NCBI GenBank assembly: GCA_032718475.1 | Contig: JAUCBJ010007504.1 | Location: 21,107 to 85,106 of the forward strand | Direction of reading: 5' to 3' | Origin: Nemertoderma westbladi | Lineage: Eukaryota; Xenacoelomorpha; Nemertodermatida; Nemertodermatidae | Length of the DNA stretch: 64,000 bases | Part shown: positions 42,920 to 53,780 of the stretch, piece after piece | How the letters are laid out: every line of letters starts with the position of its first letter | Position numbering within the stretch: position 1 is the stretch's first letter | The notes under the pieces: model-generated | The model's input: only the letters and a program-made list of their open reading frames with translations | Databases searched by the model: none | What the model was told of the DNA's origin: nothing | Translations under genes and position numbers: made by a program

Positions 42920-43536
42920 CTAAAAAACAAAATTGCATAAGGCTAAAAATAACAAAATCTGGCAAAATTTAAGTGAGATTTTGGTTTAGTAAAATCTTTA
43001 GTAGGTTTAGCCAATACGTACAATTATATATCATATCCTTCCCGATCTGAAACCAGAAAATCGATATAAATATGCGATGAAAATAATGCAAAGAACTAGT
43101 AAACTAATATTCGAGAACACGAAATTATTTTAACATTGAGTAAGGCAGCATCCGGAGTTGAAGAGTACAATAATATGAATCGCAGTAACTATGGAAGCAA
43201 TATACGTAGTTTAAATACTACAGTTCAATTAATCTTATAACACTACTGTACTGTAGTATATCGCTATGTTTTATTACAGAATTTAGCAACAAAAAAGTAC
43301 CAATTTATGAATAAAATTACTTATTACATGGGAAAAAAACGTAGAACATTTTTTTTTCAATATTCTATCGACCCTTTATTAACCTCGCTAGCGCTCGGTA
43401 AAAGTATCTTGAGAATAATGAAAAAAAGTTCTACTTTTTTTCCAATGTAATAAATAATTATTCTCACTACCAAATAAAATAAAACCTTGAAAAAATCATT
43501 GGAATTCTACAACAAAATTTAAATAATTCAACTAAC
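42920..43536 (-). other. Predicted intron before the main Helitron exon
   Basis: 617 bp, minus strand GTTAGT...TTGTTTTTTAG. It contains the left part of a 1.44-kb-type repeat. ATATGCGATGAAAATAATGC occurs here at about 43070 and again at about 43936, bordering this repeat copy. Confidence 0.65.
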
Positions 43537-43662
43537 CTTATCAATAGTTCGTTCCCTAGAACGGAAGATTTCATTCATTCGTTTCCTCCCTACCCTAGAT
43601 TTGTCTATCATTCGCCTCTTTATTCTAACAGAATGGTCTTTCGACTTGGAACGTCTTGACAG
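43537..43662 (-). CDS. Helitron gene small exon, copy A
   Basis: 126 bp, 42 codons, flanked on the minus strand by ATTTATATTTCAG and GTTAGTTG. It encodes a basic segment (SRRSKSKDHSVRIKRRMI..., ending RERTIDK). Both ends are phase 0, so it can join the main exon and any upstream copy without changing frame. Compared with copies B-D it has two amino-acid changes (K to R, S to R). Basic, Arg/Lys-rich N-terminal segments are common in Helitron proteins. Use in a transcript is predicted only. Confidence 0.65.
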
Positions 43663-43842
43663 CTGAAATATAAATAAATAACATATTATTAGTTCTCCTA
43701 TCTAACATAGAGGCCGGACTTTATCAGCCATCAGCGTGTTCTAATTTAAGAAGAATCGCAAAATCGATCAAAGGTCTGCATCTACTAACGCATGAACTGT
43801 TTCATTGATGGCTTAATATCAATCTTACTCATAAAATATTCA

Positions 43843-43914
43843 CCGGAAGCGGGGATTGAACTCGGTACCTAGAATTTTACAAGTCTAACGCTCTACCAAC
43901 TTCGCCAATGCGCC
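43843..43914 (-). repeat. tRNA-Thr-like sequence in repeat copy A
   Basis: 72 bp. The minus strand has GCGAAGTTGGTAGAGCG (A-box/D-arm), CTTGTAA (anticodon loop, TGT) and CCGAGTTCAATCCCCG (B-box/T-arm). The 5' GGCGCAT and the 3' end do not pair, so it is not a functional tRNA but a pol III-like repeat component. Confidence 0.7.
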
Positions 43915-43925
43915 GTATGAAGCCT

Positions 43926-44355
43926 TATATGCGATGAATATGCGATGAAAATAATGCAAAGCCCAGCTTTTTGTAATGAATGATTTGGCCATGCCTGCAA
44001 CTCAAAGTAAGAAATAACAACAAAAATAAGCAATAAAGTAACGAGATTTATCCTTTCGTTTATTACACAATAATACAATAATTTCCCACCACCAGTGTAT
44101 AAAGACATAAAGTCCGTATTTTTAATAACTTTAATATTTTATAGTCTTCTGTTTTAAACTGCATAAACATGAAACATGCCACATTTCTTAACGTTTAGAT
44201 TATTGTTTTGGTTCCCTCAACGCTCAACCCGCCTCCGTAACCGGCTTCTTTACTAACATGCCTACAGCACAGTGAATATGACCATATATATAATATATAT
44301 TACAGTAGTAGGAGCCCCGCTCGACAGCGGGATACTAATGTAAAAATCTCAGGTG
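43926..44355. other. Spacer between repeat copy A and the microsatellite
   Basis: AT-rich, no gene recognised. It lies in the predicted intron between small exons A and B. Confidence 0.4.
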
Positions 44356-45905
44356 TGACTGACTGACTGACTGACTGGCTGACTGATTGACTGGCTGACT
44401 GGCTGACTGGCTGACTGGCTGAGTGGCTGAGTGGCTGACTGGCTGACTGGCTAACTGGCTGACTGGCTGACTGGCTGACTGGCTGACTGGCTGACTGGCT
44501 GACTGGCTGACTGGCTGACTGGCTGACTGGCTGACTGGCTGACTGGCTGACTGGCTGACTGGCTGATGGCTGACTGACTGACTGGCTGACTGACTGACTG
44601 ACTGACTGACTGACTGACTGACTGACTGACTGACTGACTGACTGACTGACTGGCTGGCTGGCTGGCTGGCTGACTGGCTGACTGACTGACTGGCTGACTG
44701 GCTGACTGGCTGACTGGCTGACTGGCTGACTGGCTGACTGGCTGACTGGCTGACTGGCTGACTGGCTGACTGACTGACTGGCTGACTGGCTGAATGGCTG
44801 AATGGCTGACTGGCTGGCTGACTGGCTGACTGACTGACTGACTGACTGACTGACTGACTGACTGACTGACTGACTGACTGACTGACTGACTGACTGACTG
44901 ACTGACTGACTGACTGACTGACTGACTGACTGACTGACTGACTGACTGACTGACTGACTGACTGACTGACTGACTGACTGACTGACTGACTGACTGACTG
45001 ACTGACTGACTGACTGACTGACTGACTGACTGACTGACTGACTGACTGACTGACTGACTGACTGACTGACTGACTGACTGACTGACTGACTGACTGACTG
45101 ACTGACTGACTGACTGACTGACTGACTGACTGACTGACTGACTGACTGACTGACTGACTGACTGACTGACTGACTGACTGACTGACTGACTGACTGACTG
45201 ACTGACTGACTGACTGACTGACTGACTGACTGACTGACTGACTGACTGACTGACTGACTGACTGACTGACTGACTGACTGACTGACTGACTGACTGACTG
45301 ACTGACTGACTGACTGACTGACTGACTGACTGACTGACTGACTGACTGACTGACTGACTGACTGACTGACTGACTGACTGACTGACTGACTGACTGACTG
45401 ACTGACTGACTGACTGACTGACTGACTGACTGACTGACTGACTGACTGACTGACTGACTGACTGACTGACTGACTGACTGACTGACTGACTGACTGACTG
45501 ACTGACTGACTGACTGACTGACTGACTGACTGACTGACTGACTGACTGACTGACTGACTGACTGACTGACTGACTGACTGACTGACTGACTGACTGACTG
45601 ACTGACTGACTGACTGACTGACTGACTGACTGACTGACTGACTGACTGACTGACTGACTGACTGACTGACTGACTGACTGACTGACTGACTGACTGACTG
45701 ACTGACTGACTGACTGACTGACTGACTGACTGACTGACTGACTGACTGACTGACTGACTGACTGACTGACTGACTGACTGACTGACTGACTGACTGACTG
45801 ACTGACTGACTGACTGACTGACTGACTGACTGACTGACTGACTGACTGACTGACTGACTGACTGACTGACTGACTGACTGACTGACTGACTGACTGACTG
45901 ACTGA
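44356..45905. repeat. CTGA microsatellite, 1.55 kb
   Basis: From about 44826 to 45905 it is uninterrupted (CTGA)n, about 270 units. From 44356 to 44825 it is mostly CTGGCTGA with a few irregular units. It produces three artificial minus-strand Ser-Val-Gln open frames of over 500 codons. Confidence 0.98.
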
Positions 45906-46475
45906 TATTTGACTGGAATTTGAGCAAAATCCATTCACACACTCAAAAGTTATTGCAAATTTGGTGTCTGCGTGGCGTACTCCAAAACGGAACTCAATAT
46001 CCATTATTGTTTTAAGTTGTTAAGCGGCTCTCTAGTTACGTAATAAATATTCGATAACACGAAATTATTTTAACATTGAGTAAGGCAGCATCCGGAGTTG
46101 AAGAGTACAATAATATGAATCGCAGCAACTATGGAAGCAATATACGTAGTTTAAATACTACAGTTCAATTAATCTTATAACACTACTGTACTGTAGTATA
46201 TCGCTATGTTTTATTACAGAATTTAGTAACAAAATAGTACCAATTTATGAATAAAATTACGTATTACATGGGAAAAAAACGTAGAACATTTTTTTTTCAA
46301 TATTCTATCAACCCTTTATTAACCTCGCTAACGCTCGGTAAAAATATCTCGAAAATAATGAAAAAAGTTCTACTTTTTTTCCAATGTAATAAATAATTAT
46401 TCTCACTACCAAATAAAATAAAACCTTGAAAAAATCATTGGAATTCTACAACAAAATTTAAATAATTCAACTAAC

Positions 46476-46601
46476 CTTATCAATAGTTCGTTCCCTAGAA
46501 CGGAAGATTTCATTCATTCGTTTCCTCCCTACACTAGATTTGTCTATCATTCGCTTCTTTATTCTAACAGAATGGTCTTTCGACTTGGAACGTCTTGACA
46601 G
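46476..46601 (-). CDS. Helitron gene small exon, copy B
   Basis: 126 bp with TTTATATTTCAG acceptor and GTTAGTTG donor on the minus strand, phase 0-0. It encodes SRRSKSKDHSVRIKKRMI... with the same 42-residue plan as copies C and D. The predicted intron to copy A is 2813 bp and holds the CTGA microsatellite. Confidence 0.6.
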
Positions 46602-46781
46602 CTGAAATATAAATAAATAACATATTATTAGTTCTCCTATCTAACATAGAGGCCGGACTTTATCAGCCATCAGCGTGTTCTAATTTAAGAAGAATCGCAA
46701 AATCGATCAAAGGTCTGCATCTACTAACGCATGAACTGTTTCATTGATGGCTTAATATCAATCTTACTCATAAAATATTCA

Positions 46782-46853
46782 CCGGAAGCGGGGATTGAAC
46801 TCGGTACCTAGAATTTTACAAGTCTAACGCTCTACCAACTTCGCCAATGCGCC
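46782..46853 (-). repeat. tRNA-Thr-like sequence in repeat copy B
   Basis: Same 72-bp sequence as at 43843-43914, with preserved A- and B-box-like blocks and no acceptor stem. Confidence 0.7.
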
Positions 46854-47919
46854 GTATGAAGCCTTATTTCTAAATCCCAACTGGAAATTAACAACAACAA
46901 CAACAACGAATTGAACATTAGAGGTCTCGCTACGCGGACCTAAAAAGTAATTAACGAATGTAACAACAGATATATATTCGTTATTCCTGTTTATATTATA
47001 AAAACAGTTGAGAGTTCACACGTGAACATCTTGTCCCTTGAAGAATATCATTAGAGCTATAGTTGGCCCTACATTGTAACCCTGTAAACGTTATAGTTAT
47101 TTGAGAAATGCTGGTTGCTATTATCTCATGCATTTAAAACAAAATTTTTATTCTTAAATTGTAACTTTTTCGCTCGAATATACCCCAAAATCGGGAGAAA
47201 AAGTTTCACTTTTTTTCCCTGAGGAAAAGAATAACCCATAGGATTACATTGATTTTACTTTTTTCCCGGAGAAAAAATTAAAGTAAAATATTTTTGCTCA
47301 AATTTCTTAAATTTCATTACATATATTAAAATAGCATCGACGTAGAAAGGGTTTGCAAGTAATTTGAGCAAAATCCATTCATACACTCAAAAGTTATTGC
47401 AAATTTAGTGTCTGCGTGGCGTACTCCAAAACGGAACTCAATATCCATTATTGTTTTAAGTTGTTAAGCGGCTCTCTAGTTACGTAATAGATATTCGAGA
47501 ACACGAAATTATTTTAACATTGAGTAAGGCAGCATCCGGAGTTGAAGAGTACAATAATATGAATCGCAGTAACTATGGAAGCAATATACGTAGTTTAAAT
47601 ACTACAGTTCAATTAATCTTATAACACTACTGTACTGTAGTATATCGCTATGTTTTATTACAGAATTTAGTAACAAAATAGTACCAATTTATGAATAAAA
47701 TTACGTATTACATGGGAAAAAAACGTAGAACATTTTTTTTTCAATATTCTATCGACCCTTTATTAACCTCGCTAACGCTCAGTAAAAATATCTCGAAAAT
47801 AATGAAAAAAGTTCTACTTTTTTTCCAATGTAATAAATAATTATTCTCACTACCAAATAAAATAAAACCTTGAAAAAATCATTGGAATTCTACAACAAAA
47901 TTTAAATAATTCAACTAAC

Positions 47920-48045
47920 CTTATCAATAGTTCGTTCCCTAGAACGGAAGATTTCATTCATTCGTTTCCTCCCTACACTAGATTTGTCTATCATTCGCTT
48001 CTTTATTCTAACAGAATGGTCTTTCGACTTGGAACGTCTTGACAG
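47920..48045 (-). CDS. Helitron gene small exon, copy C
   Basis: 126 bp, same splice signals and phase. The amino-acid sequence is as in copy B. The predicted introns on both sides are about 1316-1318 bp, set by the repeat period. Confidence 0.6.
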
Positions 48046-48225
48046 CTGAAATATAAATAAATAACATATTATTAGTTCTCCTATCTAACATAGAGGCCGG
48101 ACTTTATCAGCCATCAGCGTGTTCTAATTTAAGAAGAATCGCAAAATCGATCAAAGGTCTGCATCTACTAACGCATGAACTGTTTCATTAATGGCTTAAT
48201 ATCAATCTTACTCATAAAATATTCA

Positions 48226-48297
48226 CCGGAAGCGGGGATTGAACTCGGTACCTAGAATTTTACAAGTCTAACGCTCTACCAACTTCGCCAATGCGCC
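48226..48297 (-). repeat. tRNA-Thr-like sequence in repeat copy C
   Basis: Third 72-bp copy. A fourth, at about 49666-49714, is truncated at the end of the array. Confidence 0.7.
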
Positions 48298-49361
48298 GTA
48301 TGAAGCCTTATTTCTAAATCCCAACTGGAAATTAACAACAACAACAACGAATTGAATATTAGAGGTCTCGCTACGCGGACCTAAAAAGTAATTAACGAAT
48401 GTAACAACAGATATATATTCGTTATTCCTGTTTATATTATAAAAACAGTTGAGAGTTCACACGTGAACATCTTGTCCCTTGAAGAATATCATTAGAGCTA
48501 TAGTTGGCCCTACATTGTAACCCTGTAAACGTTATAGTTATTTGAGAAATGCTGGTTGCTATTATCTCATGCATTTAAAACAAAATTTTTATTCTTAAAT
48601 TGTTACTTTTTCGCTCGAATATACCCCAAAATAGGGAGAAAAAGTTTCACTTTTTTTCACTAAGGAAAAAAATAACCCATAGGATTGCATTGATTTTACT
48701 TTTTTCCCGGAGAAAAAATTAAAGTAAAATATTTTTGCTCGAATTTCTTAAATTTCATTACATATATTAAAATAGCATCGACGTAGAAAGGGTTTGCAAG
48801 TAATTTGAGCAAAATCCATTCACACACTCAAAAGTTATTGCAAATTTAGTGTCTGCGTGGCGTACTCCAAAACGGAACTCAATATCCAGTATTGTTTTAA
48901 GTTGTTAAGCGGCTCTCTAGTTACGTAATAAATATTCGAGAACACTAAATTATTTTAACATTGAGTAAGGCAGCATTAGGAGTTGACGAGTACAATAATA
49001 TGAATCGCAGTAACTATGGAAGCAATATACGTAGTTTAAATACTACAGTTCAATTAATCTTATAACACTACTGTACTGTAGTATATCGCTATGTTTTATT
49101 ACAGAATTTAGCAACAAAAAAGTACCAATTTATGAATAAAATTACTTATTACATGGGAAAAAAACGTAGAACATTTTTTTTTCAATATTCTATCGACCCT
49201 TTATTAACCTCGCTAACGCTCGGTAAATATATCTCGAAAATAATGAAAAAAAGTTCTACTTTTTTTCCAATGTAATAAATAATTATTCTCAATACCACAA
49301 AAGATAAAACCTTGAAAAAATCATTGGAATTCTACAACAAAATTTAAATAATTCAACTAAC

Positions 49362-49487
49362 CTTATCAATAGTTCGTTCCCTAGAACGAAAGATTTCATT
49401 CATTCGTTTCCTCCCTACACTAGATTTGTCTATCATTCGCTTCTTTATTCTAACAGAATGGTCTTTCGACTTGGAACGTCTTGACAG
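49362..49487 (-). CDS. Helitron gene small exon, copy D
   Basis: 126 bp, most upstream copy. It differs from C by a synonymous TTC to TTT change in the EIFRSR segment, and the acceptor region carries a small insertion (ATACTGTATTTCAG). Phase 0-0. The predicted intron to the zinc-finger exon is 1435 bp. Confidence 0.6.
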
Positions 49488-49714
49488 CTGAAATACAGTA
49501 TAAATAAATAACATATTATTAGTTCTCCTATCTAACATAGAGGCCGGACTTTATCAGCCATCAGCGTGTTCTAATTTAAGAAGAATCGCAAAATCGATCA
49601 AAGGTCTGCATCGATTACTAACGCATGAACTGTTTCATTAATGGCTTAATATCAATCTTACTCAAAAAATATTCACCGGAAGCGGGGATTGAACTCGGTA
49701 CCTAGAATTTTACA

Positions 49715-50289
49715 AACATAGCAAACACGGCTCTTATAGTAGATGTAACGATTATAAATTTATGAAAGATTACTATTTTGAATATGAAGAATTTAATGGC
49801 ATAGGCATATTTAGTTTTTTTGAAAATACCATACAACCATAGCAACCATGTGAAAACAACCTTCAAAGTTAGCAGTATTAACAAACTTAAAAACACTTAC
49901 ACTTAACAAACAAAATTAAACGGGTCTAATGCATATACAGTAGTCGTAGCGTCATGGGATCATAGTCTATCACCAATATATCAAGTATGTAATATGCACT
50001 ATTTTTAAGGTTCTAGTTGCCATGGCAACGGGTAACTTTGACTAGAAACGGGCTATACATTAAATCAACATCCACCCCCACTATATAGAGTATAAGAAAA
50101 AATATGCAATATGTTTCAGTTTCTAGATGAGATGCCATGGCAACTATAGTCAGAATTGTTAACAACGTGTTTTTCATATCACTTAACAGTTTTTACTATA
50201 CATAAAAGAGGGCATTCGAATTTGTAAGGTTCTTTTAAACAATACGTTTTTGACAGATAAGAGAGTTTGATATGTTACGTATACCATGC
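49715..50289. other. AT-rich spacer, predicted intron
   Basis: No gene recognised. GCCATGGCAAC appears twice (about 50020 and 50132) within loosely similar 110-bp blocks. Confidence 0.4.
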
Positions 50290-50640
50290 TTCTCTAACGA
50301 CAGACTGGAGAACTGCTGGCCGATCAACCTCCTCACAAAGTCGCAGCACGTAGTCTACGCCAAGCCAAGAATCAGCTTAAACGGATTGAGGTCATCGAAA
50401 TGGAGAAGCTTATCATTTTCAGATACCTCGCCCGCCCTCATGCGACAGACTGGAAAACTGCATATCGATTACTGTTCCCACAATGACGGAGGCTGTGTTC
50501 CAATTTTTCAATTTGTACGGTATTATAAATAACTTGAGATGAGATATGTTATTCACAATTACACATTTCGCCCTCTAGCGGTAGACTTGAGAACTGTTGG
50601 CGGATTAGCCTCCTTTGAAATATACAGCTGATTGTCTAGT
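50290..50640 (+). repeat. Degenerate repeats with GGCAGACTGGAGAACTG
   Basis: Related blocks start near 50297, 50436 and 50563 (CGACAGACTGGAGAACTGCT; TCTAGCGGTAGACTTGAGAA), each followed by a GATCA/CCTCC-type segment. The same family lies at 57345-57720. Confidence 0.55.
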
Positions 50641-50922
50641 ACATATCTGCCAAGTTTCATCTTGATATTTTTGTAAAATTTTTTTTTGAGTCCACAATAT
50701 GTTCCAGAACATAAATCAATAGTCAAAAACAGCTATATAAAAAGGGCAAAATAATACTTAGTTAGATTGTGTTAGCTTAAACAAGATAGGTTAAAGACTA
50801 CATTCTGAGAATTTAGACAAAAAATATCGTTTATCACACATTTTATAACAACTTTAATCTCATTTATACGCTAAGCGACCAGACCACGTTAGTATGAAAT
50901 GTTATAAAATTATGAAGCTTAC

Positions 50923-51204
50923 CTTCTTTCGAGCAGCAATGCAATTTTTAGAGCGGGATTGGTGAAGTTGCAATGCAGCCTGAGATTTAAATTCCCTGGA
51001 GCAGAAACTGCACACTATTTGTAATGGTGTAGAAGCCGGTTGACATTCAGGTTCCCTGACAACACCTTCAGGCACCATACCTTCAGGTTCCATACCTTCA
51101 GGTTCCATACCTTCAGGTTCCATACCTTCAGGTTCCATACCTTCAGGTTCCATACCTTCAGGTTCCATACCTTCAGGTTCCACAGACATACAATCGCGAT
51201 TTTC
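50923..51204 (-). CDS. Helitron gene upstream exon: EPEGM repeats and zinc finger
   Basis: 282 bp between an acceptor (CCCGTTCATTTAG, minus strand) and a donor (GTAAGC), open throughout and phase 0-0, with ATG at 51189 as possible start. It encodes 8-9 tandem EPEGM pentapeptides from a 15-bp repeat (about 51065-51185), then CSFCSREFKSQAALQLHQSR...C, a C2H2/C2HC finger, and ends AARKK. Its donor phase fits small exons A-D and the main exon. Membership in the Helitron gene is inferred from strand, spacing and phase. It could instead be an unrelated host zinc-finger exon. No upstream exon was identified. Confidence 0.55.
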
Positions 51205-51924
51205 CTAAATGAACGGGAAATTTAATTAGTCTAGGTAAACAGCAGTATACTTAATGTGGATAAGAAACTAACATGATTTAGCCACGTATTATTTGTGGAT
51301 TTCCTTAATACAACTCCATTAGTATTGTTTGTTAATCATTATACAATGAATTAGGTGACCTATAAATATTGATATCAGGTCAATAATGGTCAAACGTTAC
51401 AAAGAGTACATGTGTCGAAATGTGGAACAATTAAGGAATGTGGAAAAACGCTGGAAAATTAACGGCGCCATATCAAATAGTTGAACAGTTTTCGGTACTT
51501 GGGCACGCTACAAAACCACCGTGTCAAAGGATCGAAAGGGCACTTTAAAGGGTAAACATTGGCAAGCTTCTCTCAAATACGAAATCAGTATTTTAGTATA
51601 GGACGGACGGTCCAGTGTCATTGTTAAGACAATATTAGACATTCAAAGTACTCGGAAAACCTGTTTTGGTAAATTAAAAGCACGTCCCGGCGAATTAATA
51701 ATGATAATTCGATGATAAGATAATTCGATGACTGAGTGAGGGAAAGGAGCAGGTTGCTGTGGTAGGATAATGGATAGAATAATAATGATTTTTATTACGA
51801 ACTATATTTATTTAGGAATAAATATGTAAGGTAAAAAGAGCACAAAACGGCAGAAATGTATAACCAATAAAATATAATTTGGTTGTACCGGTAATAATTA
51901 TTTATAGCATTATTTATTGTTACA
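51205..51924. other. Intergenic or upstream region of the Helitron gene
   Basis: AT-rich, with no ORF or RNA supported. If the ATG at 51189 is the start, the promoter would lie here. No clear TATA box or Helitron TC terminus could be fixed. Confidence 0.35.
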
Positions 51925-52165
51925 AACAACTTACATTGTTTTGGTTAGAAAAGCGACACCATGTGACCTGGCCAACATATTTTAAAGTATATTGTTTTGG
52001 TTATGAGTCAACAACAACGTTTATTTTTTGGTTAGAAAAGTCCGCCACTCTAACCTGCTACTTTCCCTCATTTTGTAGGTAACAAGATGTTTATTGTTTT
52101 GGTTTGAAACTGCTGTCGCTGTAACCTGCTCCTTTCCTTAAATGGGTAGGTAGCAACATCGTTTA
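51925..52165 (+). repeat. Degenerate repeats of about 64 bp
   Basis: TTGTTTTGGTTAGAAAAGCG and variants recur at about 51935, 51990, 52030 and 52095, followed by AACCTGCTNCTTTCC-type blocks. Confidence 0.6.
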
Positions 52166-52430
52166 TTGATTTCCACATTCCCATTCAGCCACCTTCCCAT
52201 TGGTTAGAGTCTGAGAGTACATAGAGCTACCGGCATACTGATAATATTTAAATGTAAACTACTAAGTTACATCGATTGCTTGTTGATTTAGTGCATTTAA
52301 TACTGGCCAAGATAGCAAGTAATCACATAACAATCAATCACACAGAACAGCCCATAACAACTTACAGCATTTATAAAACAGGCAATATCATTGGATGTTC
52401 AGAAAATGATTGCTTGGGTTTTACTCTCAT

Positions 52431-52505
52431 GTCAGAACGACAGGTTGATTAATGATACCCCTACGCTAAGCTGCTAAGGCGGCCTCACTACGTGGCTCGC
52501 CCCAC
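52431..52505 (+). repeat. Terminal piece of the dispersed repeat, copy 3
   Basis: CAGAACGACAGGTTGATTAA and TACGTGGCTCGCCCCAC match the ends of the repeats at 31050-31117 and 55400-55519. Bases 52166-52430 hold nothing recognised. Confidence 0.8.
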
Positions 52506-52519
52506 ATGTCATCCATATG

Positions 52520-52675
52520 CGCACCAGGATCCTCAATGCGCGCCACACGACCTTGTTGCTCCGCGCCAGGATCCTTAATGCGCGCCACACGACCTTGTTG
52601 CTCCGCGCCAGGATCCTTAATGCGCGCCACACGACCTTGTTGCTCCGCGCCAGGATCCTTAATGCGCACCACACA
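52520..52675 (+). repeat. 42-bp minisatellite
   Basis: About 3.7 units of CGCGCCACACGACCTTGTTG followed by CTCCGCGCCAGGATCCTTAATG. The period is a multiple of three, so all frames translate as 14-residue repeats. Not considered a gene. Confidence 0.9.
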
Positions 52676-52756
52676 TCAGCACATGTTGGAATTGGAATTT
52701 CTAATTTGACGTTAAATCAGTTAAAATAATTATTTGGCTGAATGAGAGTGTAGATA

Positions 52757-52992
52757 GAATATATAAGGCAACCCCGTCTGCATCTCGTCTGCGATCTGCT
52801 CTGTAAAGGAGATGGCCTTCTACTTCGACTTCTTTGTTGGTGATGGAGTCATCGAGCCATGTCACTGAGATTGTCAGAATATGTAGTTTATTCGTGGCAA
52901 GTGTAAATTTTATTTCGGGCAGTTTTGGATATAGGCTTTGTGTATTCAGGTGTGCGATATGGATGCCTCTGTTGTTTTGCCATGGATATAGT
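52757..52992 (-). pseudogene. LINE endonuclease N-terminal fragment
   Basis: The minus strand encodes IHIAHLNTQSLYPKLPEIKF, then HILTISVTWLDDSI and ADGVALYI, the opening blocks of LINE-type apurinic endonucleases (the usual SETW appears as SVTW, so the catalytic Glu is replaced). The fragment ends after about 75 residues. It differs from the LINE at 27110. Confidence 0.75.
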
Positions 52993-53025
52993 GGTAGAGT
53001 AGTTGAGCGTGCGCGTGTGTATAAT

Positions 53026-53340
53026 GCAGCTGGGGTCCGTGTGGCTGCGGATAACGCAGCTGGGGACCGTGTGGCTGTGGATAACGCAGCTGGGGACCGT
53101 GTGGTTGCGGATAACGCAGCTGGTGACCGTGTCGGCACGTATAGTGCAGCTGGGGACCGTGTGGCTGCGGGTAATGCAGCTGGGGACTGTGTGGCTGCGG
53201 ATAATGCAGCTGGGGACCGTGTGTCTGCCGATGATGCAGCTGGGGACTACGTGATTGCGGATAATGCAGCTGGGGACCGTGTCGGCGCGTATAGTGCAGC
53301 TGGGGCAGCTGGGGAGCGTGTGTCTGCGGATAATGCAGTC
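53026..53340 (+). repeat. 30-bp minisatellite
   Basis: About ten units of GCAGCTGGGGACCGTGTGGC followed by TGCGGATAAT. The period is divisible by three and is open on both strands. On the minus strand the repeat (RSPAALSAAT) is in frame with the LINE endonuclease fragment, so it probably grew from the LINE linker. Confidence 0.92.
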
Positions 53341-53436
53341 AATGTTACAAAACACATTGGTATAAATGCTTCACAAAGGTACGGGGTGCACAGTAGTACA
53401 AGCTACACAATGATTGGTGATAGTGATTGGCTTGTA

Positions 53437-53697
53437 CTAATGTGCACTGCCGGCGGACACAGCAACATCGCACAGTTCTAAAGTCGGTTTCCATTTAGGC
53501 ATGCCTTTAAGGAAAGTCATTTGTTGTCTTCCACTTATATTCTCACAAGCAGACTTCCACAGCAAAAGGTTGTGTACAGGTGGATTTTGCCGGCGACAAC
53601 AGTGCCAGCAATCTCCATCATGTATCTCTGCAGGGTGATGCTGTGCCTTGGCAATACGATTTTGCCATAATAACACCCCATTTCTTATCTGTAGCAC
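53437..53697 (-). pseudogene. Possible LINE C-terminal fragment (weak)
   Basis: The frame contains CWHCCRRQNPPVHNLLLWKS followed by a segment ending in WKPTLELC. This is loosely like the CWRC...H..W zinc-finger tail of L1/Tx1-type ORF2 proteins. Short and unconfirmed. Confidence 0.25.
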
Positions 53698-53780
53698 TGC
53701 GCATCATAGGCAGGGTTGTGCAACCTGCGCTGCATCCTGATACACAATGCAACTCAGTGTTAAATTACTAGCTTTTTATT

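Larger units (their letters stand above)
45906..49714 (-). repeat. About 1.44-kb tandem repeats carrying an exon
   Basis: GTGTCTGCGTGGCGTACTCC recurs at about 45966, 47410 and 48850, giving periods of 1444 and 1440 bp. There are two full units and one cut at about 49714. Each unit has the small exon, and the first two have the full tRNA-Thr-like sequence. A partial unit lies at 43096-43925, beyond the CTGA tract. Confidence 0.93.

Noticed and set aside
43843-43914. Functional tRNA-Thr gene
   Set aside because: The A-box, anticodon loop and B-box look right, but 5' GGCGCAT cannot pair with the 3' end, so no acceptor stem forms.
44300-46004. Three overlapping 500-codon Ser-Val-Gln frames on the minus strand
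   Set aside because: They are translations of the CTGA microsatellite, open in every phase and without any other content.
51040-51225. Plus-strand HTFRF-repeat frame
   Set aside because: Antisense reading of the EPEGM-coding 15-bp repeat.
52834-53481. 215-codon plus-strand frame with AAGDRV repeats
   Set aside because: It reads the 30-bp minisatellite and lies antisense to a recognisable LINE endonuclease fragment.
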